Source: Mesodorylaimus sp. YZB2_4 (taxonomy: Eukaryota > Nematoda > Enoplea > Dorylaimida > Dorylaimidae). From it: DNA of 64,000 nt. Below are positions 1 to 12,440 of this stretch, piece by piece. Every line of letters starts with the position of its first letter. Position 1 is the first letter of the stretch. The notes under the pieces were generated by a model. That model had not been told where the DNA came from and did no database searches. It worked only from the letters and a program-made list of their open reading frames with translations. The position numbers were made by a program, and so were the translations under genes. The DNA lies in assembly GCA_030248295.1 (NCBI GenBank), contig JASANH010000851.1, positions 1 through 64,000 of the forward strand, written 5' to 3'.

Positions 1-284
1 ATCTTTTCGCGAATGAATATCTGTGCCGTCGATTGATCGCGCAGTGGAAATTGATGTTGCGACGACAGAATCACACGTTGATCTGATTTCAATATAGTAT
101 ATTTTGGAGACACACTTGATATCGAACCGCACACTCGACTCCCAGGAACGCCACTCCTCTGGTCTCTCGAAACTACTATCACCACCTTTACACCCTCACT
201 TTACATCACTAGCATTTCAGGCTACGACATCCTTGATCTTCGCTCGCGTTCGCCACACTCTGTGCCTATATCTTATCTTTTGGA

Positions 285-440
285 AGCCGAGATATGCATT
301 TGATATGAATATTTGATGGTCCTGCGGGAAATCCAAAATGTGCGGATGTGCTCACCCCTTGCATCAGCTTAGTATGAATTTCAATATTTTCGGAAAGATT
401 ATGTCGCGCTGTTGACATGTTGCTAAGGCGGGTCAACACT
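285..440. repeat. Dispersed repeat, copy 1
   Basis: The order of blocks here (gagat.tgcattt, atatgaat.tttga, aatccaaaatg.gcg, cttgcatc, gaaagatt.t) is repeated with many substitutions at 4090-4250. No coding potential or terminal structure was seen, so the class of the element is unknown. Confidence 0.5.
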
Positions 441-1525
441 GATCGGTCCAACCAAGCCAAAGTCACCTCAGCAGGGTGGCTGAGCTGGCCGAAGCTAAAC
501 CAGCCCAGAATTTGAAGGTTTGGCCGCATGGTATTTGCGGCTGATGCTGCTAGTGTTGCTGGTGTGTGGCGCATTCACAATGACTTGGAGCTCGCGCGGT
601 TGGGGACGTTATAAAACTTTTGAGAATTTTTATACCATCTCATGCTTTGGATGCTGGCGGGTACAGCAAGGTCCATTCGTGATGCGCGTTCCGTCAAAGG
701 GGCGAGCAAACCAACATCAGATGACATTTCTATTTGGGGTGGACTAAATGGTCTAAAAGATTGCTTGGAAATCCAGGAGTTTATTTCATGATTAAAATAT
801 AACAAGCTCGTGTCTTGCCTCACCAGCCTCTTGCAGACAGTGTCTGACTGGTACCTGTGTCTAACTGCAATGTGTTTTTATAGCCAAGGATCAACAGCAA
901 GCCGCAGGTTTGGCCAGCCAAACTGATCGACCGCAAACCCCTGGCTTCTGCAGTTCTGATGTGAGCAAGGTTAGCAAGTTAGTTGTATTTATGTGACCGC
1001 TGCAGCTTTCTCTGCTTGATAGGCAGCCGCAGCAACTGTAGCCAGTGTGAACCACCTGAGTTTGCTATTTAATTTGTCTTTCACTTGGGTATGCAACTTA
1101 TGATGTGCCCTTTGGTGATCCTTATCTATATGGCATCGTGGATGATTGTGCACTCGGCCATACAGTCGAGAGTCGAATCGTTGTTTTATGTTTCTTGTAA
1201 CCTTTTTAATTTTAGGGTTGCCCTTTCTTTTGATCTCTTTTCATCGCCGTTCATGGCCATTTATCGTCATTCATGGCTTGCTGTTAACCTATGCAACATC
1301 CCATGTAGACAAAGCTCCCACTGGGGTCACCGATGCTCAAATTTGGACCCCCAACCCCGGGCCGCAGCCAGCAGACCTGCCCGCCCTGCCGCGCGATGAA
1401 GGGGGCGGAATGGTACGAGACGTAGCCGTTTACTGTGGCCCTCGACTGACGAGACGAGGACCACGAAAAAGCACTGACGGCCACGGCACCAAGGATTAGG
1501 ATTAGCCAGGTGAGTCAATGTCTCT

Positions 1526-1600
1526 AGAGTGGGAGAGAATCGATCGCCCCCGGCTGACGACGAGTTGATGTTTCAGCCGCAGGTCTAGCTCGTCCCCTGC
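1526..1600 (+). repeat. Dispersed repeat R1 fragment
   Basis: Carries the R1 core: a gtgggagagaatcgat block, a ctggctg-like block and the phrase gatgtttcagccgcaggt. The same ordered core recurs near 15018-15070, 23470-23575, 32265-32350, 33660-33775 (minus strand) and around both TA-flanked MITEs at 32.5 and 37.2 kb. Confidence 0.5.
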
Positions 1601-2225
1601 TAAGCCCATCAATCGGAGGGTTGCACTGCTACTTCTCGCACGGCAGGCAAGGGGTCTACACCAGCGGCTGTGATGGACACACTTGACACTGCAGAGGAGA
1701 CTTTGCCTGTTCAAGATACAGAATATTTGCACCTACATTGGAAAAATCGACTAGATGGACAGAAAAGTATGCGAGAAACATGAAAACATCTGTCGATAGA
1801 ATCAAAAGTCGGGTCGGGTCGAGTGCACAGTCGTCGTTACGAGGGAAACTCAAGGTGCCGCACTGGCTCATAATCCATGGCATTTAGAAGCCCCACGCCG
1901 TTGACCATCAGGAAAGCACCGAGGCACGTTAGGTGGCCCATTCACCTACCATCATGTCCTCACCACAATTTACCTTGCCTCTTCTTCCCTACGTCAGCAA
2001 GCCTGCCCCGCCCTGCCTGCACGAATGGCACAGTTTTATAAGACAGGGTGCTGCCGCCTGGCTGGTGCTGCAGCGGTCAAGAGCGCGTATCACAGTTTGC
2101 TTGGCGGCCTCGATTCAACTCTCGTCTGAGAACGTGGTGAAATGCCTGGCGGAGGGTGACTCACCCTTCATCCCTCCAGGAGAGGCCTTATAGGGCGGGA
2201 GGCTCTCGAATTCGGGTCCAGGGTC

Positions 2226-3175
2226 CTGCACGGGTATGAAAATCGTACCCTACCCGTACCCGCTGGAAGACCTGTGTACCCGTACCCATACCCGTACCCG
2301 TACCCGTAATTTTTAAAAAATTTACCCATACTCATAATTACCCATAATGTCTGGCTATGGCTATGGATAAAATATGACATGACATGACAACCGCTGACCT
2401 AAGAGTGAAAGTGACTAGGATCCTGCAAAGGGTGCTGCACTGGTGCATATCTGTCATACACAAGTACGGACTACTTGCGCCACACACTACTTTTCCTCGG
2501 GCCCTCTTAGAAGCTCAGAAACACTCGTTCATCTTTTCTTCTACCTTGTTTCAAAGTTTTCTAACTGATGATGCTCAATGTATACTGCAGTTTTATCTCC
2601 CAGAAATATCCACTCAAATCCAGCTTTTATAGCATCATTTTATCCCGAGTTTTTAAATATTTTTGACGCTGCTTTGATGGGAGCTTGGGCAGATAATCAT
2701 GAAGTCAATCAGTCAGTCGTGTCCCACCACAAGGGGTCATGAAGCCCTTCACGGATTGCCCCATAGCGACAAAAAACCAGGTTTTTTTGCAGTAAACAGC
2801 CATTTTCAAATCTTAAAAACGCTTTAATATCTTTTTATCGATATATTTATTGTCAAAATGTATAATGTTTTCATATAACCCGTCTTCTTTGAGGCGTCCT
2901 ATGCGGTACGTGGAGGGCGTGTAATTCTAAAAAAAACAGGTTATACTGTAGTAAAAACTAGCCTCGAAATAGCAGACATCAGAACTGCTTCGCTAAAAAC
3001 AGTCACACAATGCGTAAGGATCCAAATTTGCAGCGCTGTCATGAATATGAAAAAAATTAACAAGAGCGAATACCCGTACCCATACCCGAACCCGGCGACC
3101 CTTACCCAAACCCGTACCCATACCCGCCGGGTACGTGTGGGTACGGGTATGGATACCTATGCAGGATTCTGTCAG
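2226..3175. mobile_element. Inverted-repeat element with GGGTAC hexamer ends
   Basis: The left end reads gtcctgcacgggtat followed by an array of TACCCG-type units to about 2310. The right end carries the same units at 3070-3150 and closes with atacctatgcaggattc, an imperfect reverse complement of the left end. The interior is AT-rich with no ORF of a recognised family. This looks like a non-autonomous DNA element; target duplication could not be defined. Confidence 0.4.
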
Positions 3176-4089
3176 GTCCCCCTAATGGCGCACGGGCTGG
3201 TTATGGTCAGTCCAAGGGGTCACCACCGACATCGCGGGGTAGCGGCTAGCACGCTCTAGCCTGGTATGCATCCTAAGAGGACCCGTCGATGGCAGGCTCC
3301 CCTTCCCTGCCTGCGGGAAATCGACCCCCTGGAACGACCAGGATGGGTCGTACATATACTACCACTATGAAGAAAATAAAAACCAAGGCTGGAAGTGGCG
3401 GAACTTGACTCATTTTTCTCTTAAAAACCATTGACTCTGTTGTCGATAATCATTCATATTTTACCTGCAGAATGCCAGTTCTTGATTGCAATTTGGGGAT
3501 TATCCAATCTAAATTTCGGATTAGTGCATTTGAATTTATTTCCCTGATCCTATCTGACATGCTAAAAGGTGAACGATAACTAAAAAATCTCGCAGTCATT
3601 GATCTGCAAAACAAAACTGAAGAGCACTTTGTTGTGAGTGAAAAGTTCTGTCACAAACTGTGAAAAAACTGTGAAAAACCTAATTCCGTAGGCAGTTTCA
3701 CTGCAGGAAGTGTCGAAGATGCTGGACCTTTTTACTTGAGATATGCAACAGCAACCTGCACTGGGCGCTGCACTCTGCAGAGTTGCATACTGTAGTCATT
3801 TTTGACAGTTCTCTGGAACCATATTCTGTAGTTGCTTCTTATTCTGGCGCACTAATCTTGTTACTTATTCCCTCGTCAAGTTTTGACACGACGCTGAATC
3901 TAATAGTGGCCAGCAGTATAAAGAAAAGGCTTGATTTTTTTTGAAGATTTATCGAATTATTGATCATTTTCTACAACACTGCCGGGCAGTGCTAGTTAAT
4001 ATGGATATCCATTTGTACTAGTATACAGTATCCAATGAATATTCATATATTTTGAGATATGAGAATATCGTACCTATAATTGTACTTTT

Positions 4090-4250
4090 TGGGCGCTGAG
4101 ATCTGCATTTAAGATGTGAATTTGAAAATCAGGAATCCAAAATGCGCGAGTTTGTGCGCAGCTTGCATCTGGACCTAGCATAAATATTTTAGTAGCTTTA
4201 GAAAGATTTTTTTGTGCAGCTGTCAGTTCATATTGGCAACTCACCCGTCA
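4090..4250. repeat. Dispersed repeat, copy 2
   Basis: Diverged second copy of the repeat at 285-440, sharing the aatccaaaatg, cttgcatc and gaaagatt blocks in the same order and orientation. Class unknown. Confidence 0.5.
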
Positions 4251-4283
4251 CTGCAAGCTTCAATATCAGTTCCCGACTCCTGA

Positions 4284-4730
4284 CTACATCACAGCCTCAC
4301 TGAAAAATTCCCAGTTCATCACTGTGTCATGACCTACCATACCGTTCAGCTTCATCGTCCTTCCATCTTTTGCCCGATGCATCGCCTTCGAGTCATCGCC
4401 AGTTGATATTTTTACGACCACACCGTTGCTACCCTTGATTCGGTTGATGCCGATAAACCGTTCGGCCGATCCCGATCCCGCTGGTTCCATGTTTCCCGTG
4501 CCGTGCTTATATTGCGGATAGCGGATGGATTTAGCTACACCTTTCGTCAATCCTGTTCCTTCATGACACGATTTCAAATAATTCAAAAGAATTTTAGTAG
4601 AACCACTTCCACGTGTAAGGCTTCTTACGGATTTCGCGCGACGAAAACTTCGAGCTTTCAAAACAGGATCACGATGGAGGCGTGTTTTCTTGTCAGATAA
4701 AAGCCCAGCATCGATTGACCACCGCAGCCG
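4284..4730 (-). other. Uncertain open reading frame
   Basis: An open frame of about 148 codons runs on the minus strand to a TAG stop at 4284. It is rich in Lys, Arg, Gly and Ser, with a basic stretch near its start (KARSFRRAKSVRSLTR). I do not recognise a family. It has no convincing ATG near its start, no flanking exon with matching phase was seen, and other chance frames of similar length occur in the window. It could be a fragment of an element-encoded protein or non-coding. Confidence 0.15.
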
Positions 4731-7607
4731 TCAACTACCAACTGCGTGATCTCACTTGCCAATACTGTCGCGAGCACTGCGCAATGTCTCGTCATCATTT
4801 AGAAAGGACCAACCAAGATTTACAAGGGACCATCTCACGACAACGCGTAAAATGCTTGATACTATGTTTAGCGGGTCTTTTTTCTGGGCACTGGAAAGTT
4901 TTTAGGGATGGGGCCGTGGTCGAACACTATCGTGACAGCAAGACTCACAGCAGAGTGAATTTTATCGTATGTAGTGCCTATAAACTGATAGTCAACGGGT
5001 GCTGAAATGCATGGTTGTGTGCGTGATTTCTATTCGCCTATCGCGACGAGACCAGGATCATGATAGCAGCCTGATATGACTATTGCTGTTGTACATAAAG
5101 TGCTTAGTTTAGTTTCTTTGTTATGCTGAATTACACCAGTTCTTTACTGCTTGCAGACGAGAACAGATCTTTCTCTTGACTTGATAAAACACGCTAGTAA
5201 TACACAGGTCCTACAAAACTGCTGGCCTTTTGCATTTTCATAATCACATCGATCCCTTTACCTGCTGTCTGTTTCTCGCTCGCTCGTAATAGGCGTGGAT
5301 GCCACCTGCACCATCACGCACTGGTTCAGAGAACGTCTGCCTCTCACACAAGGCCGAGTGAGTAATTTGACGACTACGCCTTGTCTTGGCCAGCTATAGC
5401 CCATTTCATTACAGGCATCGTATAACGCAAAATTTGAATTTCCCGCTTCAAGCCGCTTATACCAGTTTTACATACTTTGATGAGAAGTCTTTCACTTTGA
5501 AGCTGGTGCTAGTTTTACTGACCAAAATTTTCTTTTCTGCTGACAGTTTTCTTGATCATGGCTTTAGTTGGCTTTCTTTTCAAAAAGTGGCCAGAAGATG
5601 TTGCTATTTTGTTTAAACAACTCTTGTGAATTTGTTTTGAAAGGGTGTCTTCTGTTAAAAAAAGTCAAGTCCCAAGACACGTCAGTGACGAGCTGCTATA
5701 GTTATGAGGATAGTGGGGGGGGGGGGGGGGGGAATTTTAAAAAAGCGAAATTTCCTGTCAAATGCTGTCTGTCAAAGTTTGGTCAGCATTACAGTCCGGT
5801 GTTCCTTTTTTTTACTTGAGAGGGCCCTGACAAAGCAGGGCCCCCTTGTTAGTCATCCTTTCGATAAGCTGTAAATCAAGGAATCAATTAAATTAGTAAA
5901 GTACAGCGGAGCAAAGATTTGAGCAAGAATCATCCTTGGCTTGCACGATGTACTGTAGGCGCTTAATACATAGAATGTAAAATAAAAATGTATGTGCTAA
6001 ATAAATCTTCCACTTAACAAATGTATGTTCTCTGCTGAATTTAGCGCGCAGCATCACATATAATAATGATATATCTCGCTATGCTCGAATGGACTTGGTC
6101 TTAAGGAGTTGTTTAAAGGGTTTCGTAAAGCTAACCGTATTTTTGTGCAAAGCTTGACATTCTTATAAGCGTAACTTTTTATCAAGATCAGAGACTATAA
6201 AAAGAAAACTGCAGCAGACTAGTGCATGCACGAGGGGACTTCGAAAAGTTTTTGCAGCTAGCATATAAATGACAGCGAATCAGGCCAATACTTAACACTA
6301 TTTGGCATAATCCCCTGCCTAGTTATAACATTTATCCTATCTTTCTCACAGTTCTTCCGTTATGCCATGACAATAACTTTTCAAGTGGCCATCCAGCCAA
6401 CTGATTGCAACTCATTCTCATCAACGAATCTCTTCCCCTTCACAGTTAATTTCAAATCTTTGAACACCTTGAAGTCAGAGAGTGCCAGAGGGTGATAAAT
6501 AAGCCGGGTGGCTAAATCAGGTCGAATGCAAGTCACTGGAGGGCGTCCAAAACAACGCAAGAGCGGTTAGCTGGCGCATTGGCATCCAGAAGCAGCACAC
6601 CCTTTCTAAATTTTCCTCGCCGTTTTTCTTTCCAATTCCAATCCAATTTCCAATCCAAACTCTGTCTCCCTCAATGGAATCCGGCCATCCACAAAGCGAT
6701 GGTGCCACATGGTGGAGATCGGACACCATAACCTTTGCGTGATTCGGTTTCCACCTAAGTCGCATTTTTGCCAAGTTCACTCAGAAATTTAATGATGGCT
6801 CGAATCTCAAAGCTACAAGTTTTTCAAAGTTGGCCTGATTCAAGAGCAGTTTTTTCCCGACTTACTCGACCTAGCCTAGCGCTGTTTCGCATGTATACTT
6901 CAAAGATGTTGGTCAACGGCCATGTATATCAGATTCAAAGAGCAGCGATTGTATATACCAGTTGCAAGAACTTTTTGAACTCCCTACGTACAATCATAAG
7001 CTGGATGAAACTAAGAAACCTAGAGCTGAACCATTTCATGTTAATTTTTAGGTTTTTTTAACATTTCCATTTTTCCATCCTGAGAGTTCTCAAACGCTTC
7101 TCAAGAATTTAATGGTCATGGCACACATGATGGAATGAAATTCCACGATTATTACACAGGATTGTTCCGGGCTCCAATTTGCTCAGCTCATCCAATAAAC
7201 TAGGACTTAATTAGACTCTGGCGTTATGCACTTCGCTCCTTTCAGAAGGTCGAGGGGGATGGCTGAAAAGCCCGGCCATTTTAGAGAGGGTGTCATGGGG
7301 GAGGGTCATGACTCGATTGCAGCCAGTCAATCATTTTTTGGCGCTTGGCTCACAGTTTTGCATGAATCACTAGGCGAGACTATTGTACGCACGCACTAGA
7401 CCACAAACTTCCATGCGCTCACGACAGACGAACCGAAGAAGGCAAAGTATCTACAGCAGAAGAATGGGTCCAAAAAACTTAATGGAGCTAGGAAAATGTC
7501 CAACAGCGCATATACATCTTATCAGTGGGAACTTCGATCCCCTTTCGTCTTAATACTAGTTTTCTGACAAATATTACTCCACCAACTCCACGCTTTTTAC
7601 CAGTATC
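4731..7607. other. Intergenic, no gene seen
   Basis: No recognisable exon on either strand. It contains an 18-base G homopolymer at 5715-5732 and, near 6620-6660, a degenerate array of ccaat-type units. Otherwise nothing stands out. Confidence 0.5.
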
Positions 7608-7740
7608 AGAAGCTGAAGCCTGGCGGTTAAGGCGTCTACCTGTCATGCTCACAGGGGAGGCTTCGACTCCCGCCCGGGTAAAAAAATTGATTGTCAATTG
7701 TGAATGTGAGTGCGCTGTTGACTTGACATGATGATACCGA
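7608..7740 (+). mobile_element. tRNA-derived SINE (family S1)
   Basis: The head resembles a type II tRNA gene: an A-box-like ggcggttaaggcgtc and a B-box-like cttcgactcc, followed by a short tRNA-unrelated body and a tail with tgacatga units. The same head, body and catga tail recur at 41962, 43500, 44757 and 57600 on the plus strand and at 14395, 32375 and 44522 on the minus strand. Confidence 0.7.
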
Positions 7741-10023
7741 TGTTGCAGCATTCCCGATACCTAGCAAAAGCTTACTCATTCTGTTTCGCTCTCCTCCACG
7801 CCAGAAAAATATGTAATAGGGTAAAAATATATGTAAAAAGTGAGGCACGACTGGCGAGATTATCCACTCAATTTGTGATTTTTCACTCCAAAGTCACAGC
7901 TTATGAGTTCGGTGCAAATTTTTTACTCCATATACGAATATACTGAACATGCCTGGGTCTGCTGCATAAAACTCTCCTAGCTCCTAGTCCTAGTAGGAGT
8001 TAGGAGAAGGAGACTCGTTCAAGGCGTTGCATAAAACTCGCCTAAAAATTTCTGCTATGGGGCTCCTGAAACTGGTTTTATGAGAAGCGAAGAATGCTCC
8101 TAGAAAAGATGATTAGGTAACAAAGAACTTCTTCAGACTAGTCTGCTGGGGCCGCTCCATTACCGCGTTATGACTATTCTTATCAAAATTTCCTTTTCTT
8201 CAGGCGCGCAACAGCGCAGCAACTCCCATTCGAGTTGCGAGTCCTTCCTTTGCCGTGATCCCTATTCATATGAGTAGCAATGGTGATCTCATGGGTGCAG
8301 ACATGTCTACTGGGCTGTAGATATTCAAGCACTACCCAACTTACTGACTGGTGAACAGTGATTCTGGCTGAGTCCAGCCTGACCGAAAAGGGATGGGCAG
8401 GTTAATAGGGGCTGGCGTTTATTAGCTTTAAAACCCTGCTTTCATAGGAGGCACTGAGCAGTTGCAGATCAGCCTATCTTATGGTGAGCTGCGGGCGGGA
8501 GCTAGGTGTGCTTGTTCGAGGGGAGATGGTGAGTGCAACTCACGACGCCACATCTGCTATGTAGCTAATCAACCCTCAGATTAGCGGGCGTTGCAGAGCA
8601 TGTGGTCTCAAACGATGTCGGTGGGACAAGAAACCCCCCAGTGGAGCAAGGCGAGTCCAAGGCCCGTTTAGTCACGCTTCCATGATCGGATCTATCCGTC
8701 CCAGACGGACGAGTCCGTCCAACGGGTGTTTCATTAGTCGATCCTCCAAAACTGGTGAAACGGTCACACGGACAGACGGGTCATGGTTGGGCCCTAACAG
8801 ATGATGCACCAGCACAAAAGTCGCCTGCTAAGAAACGATGCTTAGGGGTACCCATCCTAGACGGATCCGTTTCACCCCTTCTCCGTTTCTGGTGAAACTC
8901 TGCTGCCTACGTCCTTCCCAATACCGGATCCGCTGACAAAGGACGGAAGATTGGTGGAACTGAACCCCCGAATCAGACCAGGGGCTGAAACATCACAATC
9001 CTCTCCCACTGGATTTGGCTGGGTTACAGGAGCACGCATGGACACCCCAGCGGAGCCATCTCCTGTGAGATGCAGAAGATAAGCCATGGACAGCCTGAGA
9101 ACTATGACTATTGAATGGAGGCAACCCTGAAATAAAAGAAGCAAATAAGAAAAATGAAAGCAACCACTCTACGAAAGTCGATGCTTCACTCTGGACTGCA
9201 TAGACAGAAGGAGAATCGTTGCTGCGAGGCAACCCGAGGTGCCATATGGACTCCCAGTTAGCGGATACCATGACACTGAAAAAAGCCCCAGGATGTTCAC
9301 AGACATGGAGGCATCGAGGGAATCGGCGACAAGCGATCTGCTCACATGTTGTATCCTTTCGTCGCAATAATCCCTTTCCCTGGAGTCTTTGTTCTTTTGG
9401 TGGGTGTCTCATGCTGTGCAAGTGAACTGGTCAAAAGAACTGTTGCCCCTGATGGCCAGTGCCAGACACGATGTCGAGGTCGAGTGACTGGTTTGGTCGG
9501 GCTGGCAGTAAGTGGTCTTGAGATCCTGGTCTGTCTAGGGCAAGCCGCAACCCTCAGATCATCGCTACGACCACCCTGTCGCGTGGCGAGCTTACTGTAA
9601 TTACTATTTCCCACGCTCATCCATCTTATTCTGTTTGACCCTGGTCTTTGCAAGGCTGAATGACCGCACATGGAGAAGGTGCCGAGGGCAGCAGATGGCC
9701 TAGCCGAGGCACTGCTCACACAGACCTCCCCACGCTGGCCCAACATGCCTATTACATTTGGCAACATGTACAGCAGTCTAAGCTATTTCTCGCACATCTC
9801 TCTCTGCTGACCATCCGTTACTCTCATGGTCAGTATGTACCTACTACTGGCTGCACTCGAGTTGGTTGAACTCTGATCTAAGCTGCACTACTGCGTGGCA
9901 CTGTTCCTGCGGCTTGGGCCTTCCTCTGGCCAGCGGCAGAGGAGCCGAGCCGCAGTGAAATTATGTTGGTGCTGGAAAAGGGATGGTGGTGCTGACTAGC
10001 GATGGGGTGGTCAGACCGCGATG
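7741..10023. other. Intergenic, repeats only
   Basis: No gene seen. There is an imperfect palindromic patch of ctcctag units near 7980-8000. A cluster of gacggac, gtccgtc and gtgaaac blocks occurs near 8700-8890, and one copy of a dispersed repeat pair lies near 9710-9930. Sequence near 9110-9290 has diverged similarity to 11200-11340. Confidence 0.45.
9710..9930. repeat. Dispersed repeat pair, copy 1
   Basis: Begins cactgctcacacaga and shares a colinear series of blocks with 12236-12440: cccaacatg.ctattacat, ggca.catgta.ag.agtct, ctctctctgctgac and cactgttcctg.ggcttggg. No protein frame of a known family, so the type is undetermined. Confidence 0.6.
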
Positions 10024-10513
10024 GTCAGCGTGATTTTTTTGATGGGCTCTAGTGGGAGGTGTGGCAGTGTAAAGTACAAATTTAACTGCTTTAACTCATC
10101 CGGATGGTACTCAGGCTACGAACTTTTTAAACTCCTTATGTACCAGGCCGCGGGTCGAACACTGGCAGCGCGCACCTGGCGTGAAAGGCAGACGCCACCA
10201 GCCAGGTCCGCCTGTGGCTTCAGACGGCACCCGAGGTACTCGCTCCACTGGACGTATGCACATTAGTGCCCAGCCTCAGCGTAGGGCAGCCAGGATGGGG
10301 CCTCTTCTGATGATATGTCACGTCGAGGTGGACCTGGCTGGTGGCGTCTGCCTTTCACGCCAGGTGCGCGCTGCCAGTGTTCGACCCGCGGCCTGGTACA
10401 TAAGGAGTTTAAAAAGTTCGTAGCCTGAGTACCATCCGGATGAGTTAAAGCAGTTAAATTTGTACTTTACACTGCCACACATCCCACAAGACCATCCAAC
10501 AAATCACGCTGAT
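10024..10513. repeat. Large inverted repeat (foldback)
   Basis: The left arm at about 10024-10209 is the reverse complement of the right arm at about 10330-10513. The inner 150 bp (10061-10209 against 10330-10478) read as essentially identical; the outer 35-40 bp are diverged. The spacer is about 120 bp. Each arm includes the tRNA-like head of SINE family S1 near the spacer (minus orientation left, plus orientation right) and shared non-SINE sequence outside it. The inverted duplication therefore covers more than the SINE. An RNA from either strand could fold into a long hairpin. Confidence 0.85.
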
Positions 10514-11364
10514 TCAAGCCAGTCGCGGCCTGGTGAGTCAATGCTTGTGTGATTTGTTGTTTCACCTTCGAGTGCGTTTGGTGATTGCAGGCGCATTCTG
10601 CAGCTCTTTTGAATCAAGTGCTGGACATTGCTAGTCGGTTATTCACAGATGCACATTGACCAACAGCACTGCGCCGAAAATAATCAGATCTGAAAGAAGT
10701 GTCGCAGTGATATAGTGAGGCGAAGACTGATTCGTGCGAGTAGTAGTGTGTGGGTTGGGGTTTCCCGGGGGTTTTGTGGTCAACTGCCACCGCAAGGAGG
10801 AAGAGGCAAATGATAATGTTACTGTCAACAAAGGGGTGCTGTGTGGGTCTGAATCTTGTTGAGATGTCAGAAATGAGGTATTCGATATGTCAAAGGCAAT
10901 AGACAAGTTAGCGTTTTTTTTTCCACGCTGCTTCTTTATTTATACATACGAAAAATGTGTGCATACGAGAGCACATAATGGGCGGGATAGAACTACATTT
11001 TAGAAGATAACACGGGAGTAGATGGTCTCAAAAGCCATCCAGGCAGGCACCCAATCGTAGGAGCCAGAGACATGAAGCCAAGAGGTTTCTACCCCTCGTC
11101 CGCGATGGTCGTCCCGATTAAGCGCGCAGTCAAACGTTTTCACCAGCAACCAGCATCAGATGCGGTGTGGTGGTCAATAAACCACTCCTACATAGCGTGA
11201 ACATTGAACTGTTGGACAGCCTGGAAATAAAAGAAGTATACAAGAAACATAAAAGCACGGGTTCGACTAAGTTCGACCGTGCCAAAAGGAGAATCACTGT
11301 AGCGGCGCCACAGGGGCTCCAAAAAGCGGGAACCATGGCATCGAAGCCAAGGATGTTCACCGAG

Positions 11365-11560
11365 TGCGGCCGCGGTGGTGCAGCGATTCGGCATTTGTCT
11401 CTCCGTATTGCTTGGGAGCGAGTTGCTGGGCTCGTCCCGGGTTCGATCCCCGGTGATGGAGATCGGTTCGCGAACCATAAACCCTCGCTGACCTCGCACA
11501 GTAGGCAGTGGGTGACTCACCCGCAGTGGAGAGACGGAAGCCAAAACGAGTAGACAGTAT
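11365..11560 (+). mobile_element. tRNA-derived SINE (family S2), truncated
   Basis: The head gcggccgcggtggtgcagcg is followed by an A-box-like segment, a B-box gggttcgatccc and a body ending in gagtagacagt. It is colinear with the complete copy at 46780-47235 but lacks the distal half. An S2 distal half without a head lies at 18940-19165. Confidence 0.75.
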
Positions 11561-11635
11561 CAGTGCACTTTTTCACGGCTGCATGACTATACATGGGGAG
11601 AGCATGGGAGAGGATGGTCTCCTGAGGCCGTACCA

Positions 11636-12105
11636 CATAAAGCAGATAGAGGTAGGGCGCTACAGTTTGGTAGAGGTAGGAGGTAACAAAAGACGATTAC
11701 CAATTGGTAGCGGGTAGAGACAGGCCTATTGTTATGCGGGTAGGAAAAAAGATAGAACTACTGTATAGGATCTTTGCTGCCAGCAATCCATTAGGTTTTT
11801 CTGTTAAACTCCGCTAATAAGTCTGCACTTGGAAGGAAACAGGTTTTTCTACCCATTATTAGTGGCGGCAACGCATAAAATAGCCATGGCTGCCGGGGAG
11901 AAAGGCTGACATTCTTCCGCATTTAGATGGGTCGACTACCTTATCCCACACATTGTCTATCATTATGTGCAGCCGTCCCATCTTTTGCGCGCTCTTTCGT
12001 ATTGATTTCTTTCCCTACCCGTTGGCTACCCTCCTCTAGAGCAGGGTAGCCAAATGATAGGGGTAGACATCTACCTCTACCAGTTGGCTCCCTCTAGCTG
12101 CTCTT
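11636..12105. mobile_element. Inverted-repeat element with GGTAGA-type ends
   Basis: The left end reads aagcagatagaggtaggg and continues with ggtagaggtagg and ggtagcgggtag units. The right end carries the reverse-complement units and closes with ccctctagctgctc, an imperfect inverted match to the left end. No coding frame. Probably a non-autonomous DNA element; boundaries are approximate. Confidence 0.4.
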
Positions 12106-12235
12106 TCTGTGGTACTGGTAAGGGTGAGGATAGCCCTGTCTCTACCTCCAGGTAGGCCTATCTTTGCCAAAAGGTACCCCCTACCTGCCTTCTGTGGTAC
12201 GGCCTCTGGTGACAGTGTCGACCAGCCAGCCAAGG

Positions 12236-12440
12236 CACTGCTCACACAAACCTTGCCACGCAGTCCCAACATGGCTATTACATCTGGCAGCATGTAGAGT
12301 AGTCTGAACTGCCTCTCTCTGCTGACTATTCGTCACTCCCACAATCCGCTGCAGCTGAGCTGGTCGAACTGTGATCCAGGCTGGCACTGTTCCTGAGGCT
12401 TGGGCCTTTGGGCCAAAAAGCCACCATGATTCCCCTGCTA
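12236..12440. repeat. Dispersed repeat pair, copy 2
   Basis: Colinear with 9710-9930 in the same orientation, with scattered substitutions and small gaps. Confidence 0.6.

Larger units (their letters stand above)
1..4283. other. Gene-free repeat mosaic
   Basis: No exon or protein of a known family was recognised on either strand. The stretch holds one copy of a dispersed repeat near 285-440 (a second copy lies near 4090-4250), a fragment of another dispersed repeat near 1526-1600, an inverted-repeat element with TACCCG hexamers at 2226-3175, and a SINE tail with tandem catga units near 2350-2390. The remaining sequence is AT-rich and unremarkable. Confidence 0.6.

Noticed and set aside
2230-2340. 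Telomeric repeat tract
   Set aside because: TACCCG units are degenerate, interrupted and mirrored at 3070-3150, so they are part of an inverted-repeat element and not a chromosome end.
8690-8800. Hammerhead ribozyme suspected from ggacgagtcc and ggtgaaac
   Set aside because: The CTGATGA box is absent and the pairing needed for three stems is not there; the blocks are simple short palindromes.
9342-9767. Minus-strand frame of 141 codons
   Set aside because: It overlaps a dispersed repeat that recurs at 12.2-12.4 kb without a conserved frame.
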